Shown piece after piece: positions 25,834-38,787 of a stretch of 64,000 nucleotides of DNA. The notes under the pieces were generated by a model. The model saw only the letters and a list, made by a program, of their open reading frames with translations. It did not search any database and was not told where the DNA came from. The first letter of the stretch is position 1. Every line of letters starts with the position of its first letter. The stretch lies in assembly GCA_020636045.1 (NCBI GenBank), contig JACJYP010000001.1, positions 248,001 through 312,000 of the forward strand, written 5' to 3'. Made by a program: the position numbers and the translations under genes. The stretch is from Lewinellaceae bacterium. GTDB taxonomy: Bacteria > Bacteroidota > Bacteroidia > Chitinophagales > Saprospiraceae.

Positions 25834-26415
25834 ATGAGTCAGGAAAAAGATACGGCCGTCCTCGAAGGCGCCGACGAAAAAAAATGGTACTCCCTCCGCG
25901 TCATCAGCGGCAAGGAGAAAAAAATTCAGGAGCGGATCCTGCTCGAGATCGAGCGGTCCGAATGGAAGGACTTTATCTTTTCGGTCATTGTACCAACGGA
26001 AAAAGTATATAAGATCAGGAATGGCAAAAAGGTCATGCAGGAACGCAACCTGCTGCCCGGCTATATCCTGATAGAGGCAGTGGGGGCAAAACTCAACGGC
26101 GACGTAGCCAAACTGATCGCCGATATTCCCAATGTGATCCATTTCCTCGGCAAGGAAACGCCGATCCCGATGACCCAGGCGGAGGCAAACCGCCTCCTGG
26201 GCAAGGTCGACGAAACCTCCGAAGCCGGCGAAACCCTGAGCGAACCCTTCCTGATCGGGGAAACGGTGAAGATCATCGACGGCCCGTTCGCCGAATTTGT
26301 CGGTGATATTCAGGAGGTGAATGAAGAGCGGAAAAAACTGAAGGTCATTGTAAAGATCTTCGGACGCGGCACGGAGGTGGAACTGAACTTTATGCAAGTG
26401 GAAAAAATTAGCTGA
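25834..26415 (+). CDS. nusG: Transcription termination/antitermination protein NusG
   Basis: A 193-residue NusG. The NGN domain (about 17-125) has WYSLRVISGKEKKIQERI and LLPGYILIEA. The KOW domain at the C-terminus has GETVKIIDGPFAEFVGDIQEVN and KVIVKIFGRGTEVEL. NusG binds the RNA polymerase clamp and couples it to Rho or to the ribosome. About 16 residues precede the NGN core, a modest extension. It is cotranscribed with secE and probably the rpl genes. Confidence 0.96.
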   Translation: MSQEKDTAVLEGADEKKWYSLRVISGKEKKIQERILLEIERSEWKDFIFSVIVPTEKVYKIRNGKKVMQERNLLPGYILIEAVGAKLNGDVAKLIADIPNVIHFLGKETPIPMTQAEANRLLGKVDETSEAGETLSEPFLIGETVKIIDGPFAEFVGDIQEVNEERKKLKVIVKIFGRGTEVELNFMQVEKIS

Positions 26416-26535
26416 TCGCTTTGTTTAAACCTCGCTTCTCCAGGGGTTTGCTTCCAAATAAACGAAAAGCAATTTTTTATAAATCGTTAATAGTCAGTAT
26501 TATACTGGTCTGAACGCAACGAACATTCTGATAAA

Positions 26536-26985
26536 ATGGCAAAAGAAATAGATGGTTATATCAAACTCCAGGTGAAGGGTGGCCAGGCCAACCCCGCTCC
26601 CCCGATCGGACCGGCACTCGGCTCCAAAGGGGTGAACATCATGGAGTTCTGCAAGCGCTTCAACGCGCAGACGCAGGAGATGCAGGGCAAGGTGCTTCCG
26701 GTGATCATTTCGGTGTATAAAGACAAAACATTTGACTTTATCATCAAAACCCCGCCGGCAGCGATCCAGCTCTTCGAAGCCGCTAAAATGCAACCGGGAC
26801 AGGGATCGCCCGAACCCAACCGCAAAAAAGTAGGCTCCGTTACCTGGGAACAGGTGCGCGCCATCGCCGAAAACAAAATGCCCGACCTCAACTGCTTTAC
26901 CGTAGAATCGGCAATGAAGATGATCGCCGGTACGGCGCGGAGCATGGGCTTTACGGTTGAAGGCACGGCGCCCTGGGATAATTGA
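26536..26985 (+). CDS. rplK: 50S ribosomal protein L11
   Basis: A 149-residue L11 with the N-terminal KLQVKGGQANPAPPIGPALG proline-rich hinge and the C-terminal rRNA-binding domain containing MPDLNC and GTARSMGFTVEG. It binds 23S rRNA at the GTPase-associated centre. The N-terminal EIDGYIKLQ in place of the usual K..G.IKLQ is ordinary for Bacteroidota. Followed by rplA after 163 bp. Confidence 0.97.
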   Translation: MAKEIDGYIKLQVKGGQANPAPPIGPALGSKGVNIMEFCKRFNAQTQEMQGKVLPVIISVYKDKTFDFIIKTPPAAIQLFEAAKMQPGQGSPEPNRKKVGSVTWEQVRAIAENKMPDLNCFTVESAMKMIAGTARSMGFTVEGTAPWDN

Positions 26986-27148
26986 TGTATTGTCAAGTGG
27001 TTGTGCCCGATTGATTGGTTATCCGATAAAGGAAACCATCCGGCAGCCCAACCATCCGAACACTTTACCCGACCCCGAATCACCTGAAGGAATTCAATAA
27101 AAGGGAGTTCCGCCCAACGGAACGTTTTCACCTTTAAACACACGATCA

Positions 27149-27844
27149 ATGGCTAAATTGACGAAAAAACGCAAAGCCGTTGAAGGGAAAGTTGACAATG
27201 ACAAACTCTATTCGCTCAGCGAAGCAATGACGCTGGTGAAAGAGGTCAACACCACCAAATTCGACGCATCGGTAGACGTTCACGTCCGCCTCGGGTTGGA
27301 TCCCCGTAAAGCCGATCAGGCATTGCGCGGTACGGTTTCCCTTCCGCATGGCACCGGTAAGACCAAACGCGTGCTGGTCTTCTGCACCCCCGACAAAGAA
27401 GCCGAAGCAAAAGCGGCTGGTGCTGATTTTGTCGGTCTCGATGAGTACATTCAAAAAGTTTCTGAAGGTTGGATGGATGCGGACGTGATCATCGCCACAC
27501 CCAATGTAATGGCCCAGTTGGGTAAGATCGCGCGCATCCTCGGTCCGCGCGGCCTCATGCCCAACCCCAAGACGGGAACGGTAACGCCCGATCTCAGCTC
27601 CGCTGTATCGGAGGTGAAAAAGGGCAAGATCGCCTTCCGTGTCGACAAGTTCGGCATCGTGCACGCGTCCATCGGACGGGTATCGTTCACGCCGGAGCAA
27701 CTGACGGACAACGCCCACGAACTCGTATCTACCCTGGTAAAGATGAAGCCTTCCAGTGCCAAAGGCATTTACATGAAGACTTTGTCGGTCGCCAGCACGA
27801 TGAGCCCGGGTATTCACGTGGATCCCAAGTCCGTTAAGGTCTAA
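27149..27844 (+). CDS. rplA: 50S ribosomal protein L1
   Basis: A 231-residue L1. Domain 1 has TKFDASVDVHVRLGLDPRKADQ (split here as a conserved stretch), domain 2 has RVLVFCTPDKEAEAKAAGAD, and ILGPRGLMPNPKTGTV is the diagnostic RNA-binding motif. It forms the L1 stalk and in many bacteria represses its own operon by binding the mRNA; no clear mimic of the rRNA site was identified here. Confidence 0.97.
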   Translation: MAKLTKKRKAVEGKVDNDKLYSLSEAMTLVKEVNTTKFDASVDVHVRLGLDPRKADQALRGTVSLPHGTGKTKRVLVFCTPDKEAEAKAAGADFVGLDEYIQKVSEGWMDADVIIATPNVMAQLGKIARILGPRGLMPNPKTGTVTPDLSSAVSEVKKGKIAFRVDKFGIVHASIGRVSFTPEQLTDNAHELVSTLVKMKPSSAKGIYMKTLSVASTMSPGIHVDPKSVKV

Positions 27845-27931
27845 ACAGAAAGCTGCGGCGCCGGAATAATATTCATCAGGACGCCGCCTTTCGCCATCCA
27901 TTCAACACTCAACATTTCAATTTTTACAGAA

Positions 27932-28459
27932 ATGACCAGAGAAGATAAAAACACGGCCATAGCGGAGTTGAAAGAAGAACTGGGCAACACCCCGTTTTTC
28001 TACCTGACCGACTCTTCCACGCTGACCGTCGCCAAGATCAACAAGTTCCGCCGCTTGTGCTTCGAAAAAGGGATTTCGGTCAAAGTGGCCAAAAATACCC
28101 TGATCCAGAAGGCACTTGAGAGCGAACCCGAATCGAAAGGCTTTGCCGCGCTGTACGACAGCCTCAAGGGCCCGACCACGATCCTGATCTCTGACAACCC
28201 GAAAGCGCCGGCCAAGTTGCTCGAAGAATTCCGCAAGTCGGAAGAACGCCCGATCCTGAAAGCAGCCTATATCGATGCGTCGGTATTTGTCGGTGACGAC
28301 CAGATCGCGGTGCTGACCAAGATGAAGAGCAAGGACGAACTGATCGGCGAGATCATCACCCTGCTCCAGTCACCCGCCAAGCGCATCGCCAGCCAGATTA
28401 CGGCAACCGGCACCAGGATTGCCGGTATCGTCAAGACGCTGGAGGAGCGCCCGGAATAA
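27932..28459 (+). CDS. rplJ: 50S ribosomal protein L10
   Basis: A 175-residue L10 with the N-terminal EDKNTAIAELKEELGNTPFF rRNA-binding domain, the VAKNTLIQKALE motif and the C-terminal helix that binds L7/L12 dimers. It forms the base of the ribosomal stalk. The 158 bp gap to rplL contains an octamer-based hairpin at 28485-28507. Confidence 0.96.
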   Translation: MTREDKNTAIAELKEELGNTPFFYLTDSSTLTVAKINKFRRLCFEKGISVKVAKNTLIQKALESEPESKGFAALYDSLKGPTTILISDNPKAPAKLLEEFRKSEERPILKAAYIDASVFVGDDQIAVLTKMKSKDELIGEIITLLQSPAKRIASQITATGTRIAGIVKTLEERPE

Positions 28460-28470
28460 ATTTGTCAATG

Positions 28471-28515
28471 TGCCAATGAGATATAATGTGCTAAAGAACA
28501 GCACATTGGCGCATT
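28471..28515 (+). repeat. Octamer repeats and hairpin between rplJ and rplL
   Basis: AATGTGCT at 28485-28492 pairs perfectly with AGCACATT at 28500-28507 across a 7-nt loop. Around it lie related octamers CAATGTGC, CAATGAGA and GCGCATTC. The unit resembles the ATCACATT octamers of the tuf leader. A role in stalk-protein stoichiometry is only a guess. Confidence 0.6.
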
Positions 28516-28617
28516 CAAAAACAGGCTTCCAAGTTCGCACTATACGACCCCATTAAAACGACACCCCAGAACCTGACTCATTTTCATTTCGCAAACAACT
28601 TTTAAAATTCTACAACA

Positions 28618-29007
28618 ATGGCAGATTTGAAAGCACTGGCTGAATCGCTCGTGAACCTCACGATTAAAGAAGCCAATGAACTGGCCAATATCCTGAAAGA
28701 TGAATACGGTATCGAACCGGCAGCAGCTGCGGTAGCAGTAGCAGGCCCGGCCGCTGGCGGCGCTGGCGGCGGCGGTGATGCAGCTGATGCTGAGAAAACC
28801 GAATTCGACGTGATCCTGAAGGATGCCGGTGCCAACAAACTCAATGTCGTGAAGGAAGTGAAAAACATCCTCGGCTTGGGTCTGAAAGAAGCAAAAGACC
28901 TCGTTGACGGCGCTCCCAGCCCGCTGAAAAGCGGCGTGAACAAAGCCGAAGCCGACTCGATCAAATCGGCGCTCGAGGCTGCCGGCGCGGCTGTCGAAGT
29001 GAAGTAA
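28618..29007 (+). CDS. rplL: 50S ribosomal protein L7/L12
   Basis: A 129-residue L7/L12. The N-terminal dimerization domain (LKALAESLVNLTIKEANELA) is followed by an Ala/Gly-rich hinge and the C-terminal factor-binding domain with EKTEFDVILKDAGANKLNVV and LGLGLKEAKDLVDGAPSPLK. It recruits EF-Tu, EF-G and other GTPases to the ribosome. A 321 bp gap with a strong palindrome separates it from rpoB. Confidence 0.97.
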   Translation: MADLKALAESLVNLTIKEANELANILKDEYGIEPAAAAVAVAGPAAGGAGGGGDAADAEKTEFDVILKDAGANKLNVVKEVKNILGLGLKEAKDLVDGAPSPLKSGVNKAEADSIKSALEAAGAAVEVK

Positions 29008-29150
29008 GCTGTCAGATTTCTGGTTTCAAGGGGCCTGGCTTAAGAGGATATCCGTCCCAGCCGGCCGCTCCTTGCTTCTTCGGTTAACTGACTTCTTACT
29101 GATTTTCGACACATGTCCGGTATTACACCTCTTTCAATATAACAGCAATA

Positions 29151-29191
29151 AGGCTTAACGCGCCTCCTGCATGCAGGGACGCGTTAAGCCT
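29151..29191. promoter_or_regulatory. Nested hairpin in the rplL-rpoB intergenic region
   Basis: AGGCTTAACGCG at 29151-29162 pairs perfectly with CGCGTTAAGCCT at 29180-29191. Inside it is the perfect palindrome CCTGCATGCAGG at 29166-29177. No T run follows, so it is not a plain intrinsic terminator. In E. coli the same junction carries an attenuator and an RNase III site, so a similar role is plausible. The rest of the 29008-29328 gap shows no gene. Confidence 0.6.
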
Positions 29192-29328
29192 ATCGCTGTC
29201 TGTAAGAGTTTGTTATGAACTTTTACCCCTGTTTATTCGTTTAATGGGCTTGCAAACACTCTCGCAGGCCCGCGCTGCGCAAAGGCGCAGCAACATTGCC
29301 AACCAGCATTCAAGCATATTCTGCAAAA

Positions 29329-33168
<3,840 letters not shown>

Positions 33169-33210
33169 AAAACGGCGGCCGGCAGGCGATAGACAGTGAA
33201 TTATAAAAAC

Positions 33211-33252
33211 ACCGTCCACCGTCTGCCGTCCACTGTGAACCGTGCACCGTGA
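33211..33252 (+). repeat. Heptamer tandem repeat array between rpoB and the next gene, copy C
   Basis: Six in-phase heptamers: ACCGTCC, ACCGTCT, GCCGTCC, ACTGTGA, ACCGTGC, ACCGTGA. The GTG at 33249-33251 that starts the next gene lies within the last unit. Confidence 0.85.
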
Positions 33253-34262
33253 ACCATATCTGCACCTGGATTTACCTGGACAGCCCGGAAGAAAGTTCCG
33301 AGTACCCCCAGGTGGGAAAAAAATCTCACCTGGCCGAATTTCAGAAGGTGTACTGGAAATGTGTCGCAGTGTTTTTTGCCTGTAGTACCCGAACCAACCC
33401 GAACAGCCGGCACCTGCTTTTTACCAACAAACGGCAGGAAGCGTTGCCGGAAGTAGAGGGACTCGATCTGAAAAGTTATTTGAGTTCATTGAATGTAGAA
33501 GTCATTACGCTTCCGCTCCGATGGCAAACACCCGAGGGGTATTTTGGAAAGTGGCGCAATCAATTCTACATCTTTGACATACTTCAGTTCATTGAAAATC
33601 AATACGTAACGCAGCCCGGAGCCGCATTGTCGGACGAAAACTACGTTATCCTCGATTCGGATTGCATCGTCAATCGGCCGCTGGACGGACTTTTTGCCGA
33701 AATAAACAGGTCCGGCTTGCTGACCCTGCCCATGCCTTACAGCGACACCCACGATATCAATGGTGTGACGCGGGAAGAGATGAGGCGTATTTATGCCGAA
33801 CTCGATGGCAACGACCCCGGCGGTAATCCGGTGTATTACGGCGGTGAAATTTTTGCCGCTTCGCTGGACACTGTCAGGAAAATAAACCGGATCGCACCGA
33901 AGGTGTGGGAAACGATGATGCAGCGCTTTCGCGAAGGAAAACCCCGATTGAACGAAGAAGCCCATTTTTTGAGCTATTGCTACCATAAGATCGGCAACTT
34001 CGGTTCGCTCGAACCCTATATCAAGCGTATCTGGACGGCCCCGCAGTATTCAAATGTGGCGCCGGATGACGCCCGCCTCCCGATCTGGCATTTGCCATCG
34101 GAAAAAACGGGTGGAATCGCTCTGATATTCGAAAAACTGAAAACGGGGAACTGGTCGATGGATGATTTGGGCGGTTATCTCGGTGTGCCGGGGCGAACAA
34201 AATACCTCGACTGGAAACACCGGCTGCGATACACAAAGCTATACAAATGGCTGAAACGTTGA
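33249..34262 (+). CDS. GT-A-type glycosyltransferase-like protein inserted between rpoB and rpoC
   Basis: A 337-residue protein with no signal or membrane helix. It has a GT-A nucleotide-sugar transferase look: VILDSDCIVNRPLD contains a DxD-type metal motif (DSD, about residue 136), preceded by KWRNQFYIFDILQFI, and a late IWHLPSEKTGG with the His/Lys often used to bind the diphosphate. NPVYYGGEIFAAS resembles the acceptor-side loop. Sugar donor and acceptor are unknown. The only in-frame start near the beginning is the GTG inside the heptamer array. Its place inside the rpoBC operon is very unusual and suggests either insertion or coupling to growth-rate-dependent transcription (inference). 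Confidence 0.72.
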   Translation: MNHICTWIYLDSPEESSEYPQVGKKSHLAEFQKVYWKCVAVFFACSTRTNPNSRHLLFTNKRQEALPEVEGLDLKSYLSSLNVEVITLPLRWQTPEGYFGKWRNQFYIFDILQFIENQYVTQPGAALSDENYVILDSDCIVNRPLDGLFAEINRSGLLTLPMPYSDTHDINGVTREEMRRIYAELDGNDPGGNPVYYGGEIFAASLDTVRKINRIAPKVWETMMQRFREGKPRLNEEAHFLSYCYHKIGNFGSLEPYIKRIWTAPQYSNVAPDDARLPIWHLPSEKTGGIALIFEKLKTGNWSMDDLGGYLGVPGRTKYLDWKHRLRYTKLYKWLKR

Positions 34263-34347
34263 TTTTCAATTATATAAAGAGAATGCTTCAGGCGATTTAA
34301 CCCTTTTTGAACCGCCGGTTTTTTTGAACTTTTGAACAATTCTGCAT

Positions 34348-37300
34348 ATGCCTTTCAAAAAGAAAAGCAACAAAACCGATCAGGGCTTCGACAGCATCAC
34401 TATTTCGCTGGCCAGCCCCGACGAAATCCTTGAGCGCAGCTACGGCGAGGTGCTCAAACCGGAAACCATCAACTACCGCTCCTACAAGCCCGAGCGCGAC
34501 GGCTTGTTCTGCGAACGCATTTTCGGGCCCGTCAAGGACTACGAATGCTATTGCGGTAAATACAAACGTATTCGCTACAAAGGTATCGTGTGCGATCGTT
34601 GCGGTGTGGAGGTGACCGAGAAAAAGGTACGCCGGGAACGCATGGGGCACATCCGCCTCGTGGTGCCCGTGGTGCATATCTGGTTTTTCAAAAGCCTGCC
34701 GAACAAGATCGGCTACATCCTTGGCATTTCTTCCAAAAAACTCGAGACTATTGTCTACTACGAGCGGTATGTGGTGATCCAGCCCGGCATCAAGGCCGAG
34801 GAGGGCATCAGCAAAATGGACCTGCTCACCGAAGAAGAATACCTGGAGATCCTCGACGGGCTGCCCAAGGACAACCAGATGCTCGACGATGCGAACCCCG
34901 AGAAATTCGTAGCCAAAATGGGTGCGGAAGCGGTATATGCGCTGTTGAGCACACTCGACCTGGACGACCTGTCAGCGCAACTGCGCAACGAAGCGCACAG
35001 CGAAACCAGCCAGGCAAAGAAAACGGAAGCCAACAAAAGGCTGCGTGTGGTGGAAGCCTTCCGCACAGGCCTGGAAACGAGCGGACAGCGCCCCGAATGG
35101 GTCGTGATCCAGTACCTGCCGGTGGTGCCGCCTGAATTGCGCCCGCTGGTGCCGCTCGACGGCGGTCGTTTCGCGTCGTCCGACCTGAACGACCTGTATC
35201 GCCGCGTGATCATCCGCAACAACCGTCTCAAGCGCCTGCTTGAGATCAAGGCGCCGGAAGTGATCCTGCGCAACGAAAAGCGGATGTTGCAGGAAGCCGT
35301 GGATTCGCTGTTCGACAACTCGCGTAAATCGAACGCAGTAAAAGCCGAAGGCGGCCGCGCGCTCAAGTCCCTGTCGGATATCCTGAAAGGCAAACAGGGC
35401 CGTTTCCGTCAGAACCTGCTCGGTAAACGCGTCGACTACTCCGGCCGTTCGGTCATCGTCGTAGGCCCTACCCTGAAACTGCACGAATGCGGTATTCCGA
35501 AGGCGATGGCGGCGGAACTGTTCAAGCCGTTCATCATTCGCAAACTGATCGAGCGCGGCATCGTCAAAACGGTCAAATCGGCTAAAAAACTTGTCGACCG
35601 CAAGGACCAGGTGATCTGGGAGATCCTCGAAAATATCCTCCGCGGGCACCCGGTACTCCTCAACCGCGCCCCGACGCTGCACCGCCTGTCCATCCAGGCT
35701 TTCCAGCCGCGCCTGATCGAAGGCAAGGCCATTCAGTTGCACCCGCTCGTTTGTACAGCCTTCAACGCTGACTTCGACGGTGACCAGATGGCCGTACACG
35801 TGCCTTTGAGCCATGCTGCTATTCTGGAAGCCCAGGTGCTCATGCTGTCGAGCCACAACATGCTCAACCCTCAGGACGGCTCCCCGATCACATTGCCTTC
35901 GCAGGACATGGTATTGGGTCTGTATTACCTGACCAAAGAGCGCACGTCGATTCCCGAGAACCCTGTGAAGGGTGAAGGCCGCCGCTTCTACTCCACCGAA
36001 GAAGTGGTGATCGCATACAACGAAGGTCAACTGGACCTGCACGCCGGTATCGAATGCCGCGTAGCGATCAAAGGCAAACCTGCCGAAGAAAATGGAGAAG
36101 TAAAATTCGAGCGCGTCAAAACGACCGTAGGACGCGTGCTCTTCAACCAGGTAGTGCCGGACAGTGTACCTTTTATCAACGACCTGCTCACCAAGCGCAA
36201 CCTGAAAGTGATCATCGGCGATATTCTGAGCCAGACCGACTTCAGGACCACCGCAGAATTCCTCGATTCCATCAAGGAACTGGGCTTCGGCTGGGCCTTC
36301 AAGGCCGGGCTTTCGTTCAACCTCGGTGACCTGGTGGTGCCGACCCTCAAAAAGACGGCGCTTGAGGCTGCACAGGATGAAGTTGACGAGGTGTGGGATA
36401 ACTACAATATGGGTCTCATTACCTACAACGAACGCTACAACCAGATCATCGATAAATGGACATTTGCCGATAACCGCATCACGGATCAGCTGATGCGTGA
36501 GCTCAGCAGCCACAAACAGGGATTCAACTCCGTGTTTATGATGCTCGACTCCGGCGCCCGTGGTTCCAAGCAGCAGATCAAACAGCTGTGCGGTCTGCGC
36601 GGCCTGATGGCAAAACCCCGTAAATCGGGCGACACCGGAGGCGCGATCATTGAAAACCCGATCCTGTCCAACTTCCTTGAAGGACTGTCTGTTCAGGAGT
36701 TCTTTATCTCGACCCACGGTGCACGTAAAGGTCTTGCCGATACGGCCCTGAAAACGGCCGACGCCGGTTACCTTACGCGTCGTCTGGTAGACGTGGCCCA
36801 GGATGTGGTGATCCGCGAGGAGGATTGCAGCACCCTGCGCGGCATCGAAACCACTGCACTGAAAGAAGGCGACAAGATCATCCAGAATCTGAAAGACCGC
36901 ATCAAAGGCCGTTACAGTCTGCACGATGTGTACCATCCCGAGACGGAAGAACTGATCGTCGCTGCCGGTGAATACATCACGGAAAAGATATCTTCCCAGA
37001 TTGAAGTGGCTGATATCGAGTCTATTACGATCCGTTCAGTGCTGACTTGTGAAAGCCGCCACGGCGTTTGCTCCAAGTGCTACGGCAAAAACCTGGCGAC
37101 GGGCCGCATCGCAGAGATCGGCGATGCAGTGGGCATCATTGCGGCACAGTCGATCGGTGAACCGGGTACGCAGCTCACGCTCCGTACCTTCCACACCGGT
37201 GGTACCGCCATGATCGGCCAGACGGAGAACGACATCACGGCCCGTAACAACGGCCGCCTCGAATTCGACTCTATTCGCACTGTGGACGGCACGGACAACA

Positions 37301-38667
37301 ACGGCAACCCTGTAAAAGTGGTTGTATCCCGTACCGGTGAGATCCGTATGGTGGATCCGAAAAACAACCGCATTCTTTCGAACAACTATATTCCTTACGG
37401 CGCCTTCCTGTTCGTCACCGACAACCAGGAAGTGCAGCGCGGCGACAAGATCTGCTCCTGGGACCCCTTCAACGCCGTGATCGTCAGCGATTTCAACGGT
37501 ATTATCCGCTACCACAACCTGGAAGAAGGAACGAACTACCGCATGGAACGCGACGACCAGACGGGCTTTGCCGAAAAAGTGGTCATCGAAAGTAAGAACA
37601 AGCGTAAAATCCCTTCGGTAGCTGTTATCGATCCGAAGACGGGCGACGAGCTCAAGAACTACTCGCTCCCCATCGGCGCATACATTTCGGTGGATGATGA
37701 AGAAGCCGTTAAATCAGGCCAGCAGATCGTGAAGATCCCCCGTAAACTGGGTAAGATCGCGGATATCACCGGTGGTCTGCCGCGTGTTACCGAACTCTTC
37801 GAAGCGCGTAATCCGTCCAACCCGGCCGTGGTCGCCGAGATCGACGGGGTGGTGGCGTTTGGATCACTCAAGCGCGGCAACCGCGAGTGCATGATCGAAG
37901 CAAAAGACGGACAGAAGCGCAAATACCTCATCCCGCTCACCAAGCACGTGCTGGTGCAGGATGGCGACTTTGTACGCGCCGGTACCGCCCTCACGGAAGG
38001 TTCTATCGCCGTGAAGGACATCCTGGCGATCAAAGGTCCTTTTGCCGCTTCTTCGTACCTCGTCAACGGCGTACAGGAAGTGTACCGCTCGCAGGGTATC
38101 ACCATCAACGACAAACACATCGAGGTGATCGTTCGCCAGATGCTGCGTCGCCTTGAGATCGTCGATCCGGGCGATACGCACTTCCTCGAAGGCGAGCCTG
38201 TCGACCGCAACGAGTTCATCGATTACAACGACTGGATCTTCGACAAGAAGTTTATCACCGATCCGGGCGACAGCGGCAAGTTGAAAGCCGGCGCGCTGGT
38301 AACCTTGAGACAGGTGCGCGAGGAAAACTCCTTCCTCAAGCGCAACGACAAAAAACTCGTGGAATACCGCGACGCACTTCCGGCAACAGCCGTTTCGATG
38401 CTGCTGGGTATCACCAAGGCATCGCTCGGTACCGAATCGTGGATTTCCGCCGCATCGTTCCAGGAGACGACCAAGGTGCTCAGCACGGCTGCCATCGGCG
38501 CCAAGAAGGACTTCCTCATGGGGCTGAAGGAGAACGTGATCGTGGGCAAGAAAATACCTGCCGGTACCGGTATGCGTCAGTACGAGCGCCTGCAGGTCAC
38601 GAGCATCGGCCGCCCGTTCCGCGACCAGCGCGAAGAGGAAGAAGTGCTGATAGAAGACGAAGCATAA
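34348..38667 (+). CDS. rpoC: DNA-directed RNA polymerase subunit beta'
   Basis: A 1,439-residue beta' subunit. The zinc-binding site near the N-terminus is visible as CYCGKYKRIRYKGIVC and CGVEVTE. The catalytic Mg site NADFDGDQMAVH has D475, D477 and D479. The second zinc cluster has LTCESRHGVCSKCYGKNLA, and the trigger loop lies around the GEPGTQLTLRTFHTGG block. It forms the core enzyme with beta. It begins 86 bp after the glycosyltransferase-like gene and ends before a strong terminator at 38704-38742. Confidence 0.97.
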   Translation: MPFKKKSNKTDQGFDSITISLASPDEILERSYGEVLKPETINYRSYKPERDGLFCERIFGPVKDYECYCGKYKRIRYKGIVCDRCGVEVTEKKVRRERMGHIRLVVPVVHIWFFKSLPNKIGYILGISSKKLETIVYYERYVVIQPGIKAEEGISKMDLLTEEEYLEILDGLPKDNQMLDDANPEKFVAKMGAEAVYALLSTLDLDDLSAQLRNEAHSETSQAKKTEANKRLRVVEAFRTGLETSGQRPEWVVIQYLPVVPPELRPLVPLDGGRFASSDLNDLYRRVIIRNNRLKRLLEIKAPEVILRNEKRMLQEAVDSLFDNSRKSNAVKAEGGRALKSLSDILKGKQGRFRQNLLGKRVDYSGRSVIVVGPTLKLHECGIPKAMAAELFKPFIIRKLIERGIVKTVKSAKKLVDRKDQVIWEILENILRGHPVLLNRAPTLHRLSIQAFQPRLIEGKAIQLHPLVCTAFNADFDGDQMAVHVPLSHAAILEAQVLMLSSHNMLNPQDGSPITLPSQDMVLGLYYLTKERTSIPENPVKGEGRRFYSTEEVVIAYNEGQLDLHAGIECRVAIKGKPAEENGEVKFERVKTTVGRVLFNQVVPDSVPFINDLLTKRNLKVIIGDILSQTDFRTTAEFLDSIKELGFGWAFKAGLSFNLGDLVVPTLKKTALEAAQDEVDEVWDNYNMGLITYNERYNQIIDKWTFADNRITDQLMRELSSHKQGFNSVFMMLDSGARGSKQQIKQLCGLRGLMAKPRKSGDTGGAIIENPILSNFLEGLSVQEFFISTHGARKGLADTALKTADAGYLTRRLVDVAQDVVIREEDCSTLRGIETTALKEGDKIIQNLKDRIKGRYSLHDVYHPETEELIVAAGEYITEKISSQIEVADIESITIRSVLTCESRHGVCSKCYGKNLATGRIAEIGDAVGIIAAQSIGEPGTQLTLRTFHTGGTAMIGQTENDITARNNGRLEFDSIRTVDGTDNNGNPVKVVVSRTGEIRMVDPKNNRILSNNYIPYGAFLFVTDNQEVQRGDKICSWDPFNAVIVSDFNGIIRYHNLEEGTNYRMERDDQTGFAEKVVIESKNKRKIPSVAVIDPKTGDELKNYSLPIGAYISVDDEEAVKSGQQIVKIPRKLGKIADITGGLPRVTELFEARNPSNPAVVAEIDGVVAFGSLKRGNRECMIEAKDGQKRKYLIPLTKHVLVQDGDFVRAGTALTEGSIAVKDILAIKGPFAASSYLVNGVQEVYRSQGITINDKHIEVIVRQMLRRLEIVDPGDTHFLEGEPVDRNEFIDYNDWIFDKKFITDPGDSGKLKAGALVTLRQVREENSFLKRNDKKLVEYRDALPATAVSMLLGITKASLGTESWISAASFQETTKVLSTAAIGAKKDFLMGLKENVIVGKKIPAGTGMRQYERLQVTSIGRPFRDQREEEEVLIEDEA

Positions 38668-38703
38668 CTTTCGGGTATATTTCCTTGTAATAATGATAAA
38701 AGT

Positions 38704-38742
38704 GCGCCGCTCACCTGGATTCAGGTGGGCGGCGCCTTTTTT
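38704..38742 (+). terminator. Intrinsic terminator after rpoC
   Basis: A 14-bp stem (GCGCCGCTCACCTG with CAGGTGGGCGGCGC, one G-T wobble), a 4-nt loop and then CTTTTTT. It closes the secE-to-rpoC transcription unit. Confidence 0.92.
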
Positions 38743-38787
38743 AGGTAAAAAATGTTTATTTTGTTACCAAAAAACCTGTCCGATCTT

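Noticed and set aside
33249..34262. The gene between rpoB and rpoC as an extra RNA polymerase subunit or elongation factor
   Set aside because: It has a DxD-type motif and a GT-A pattern and no similarity to polymerase or Nus proteins.
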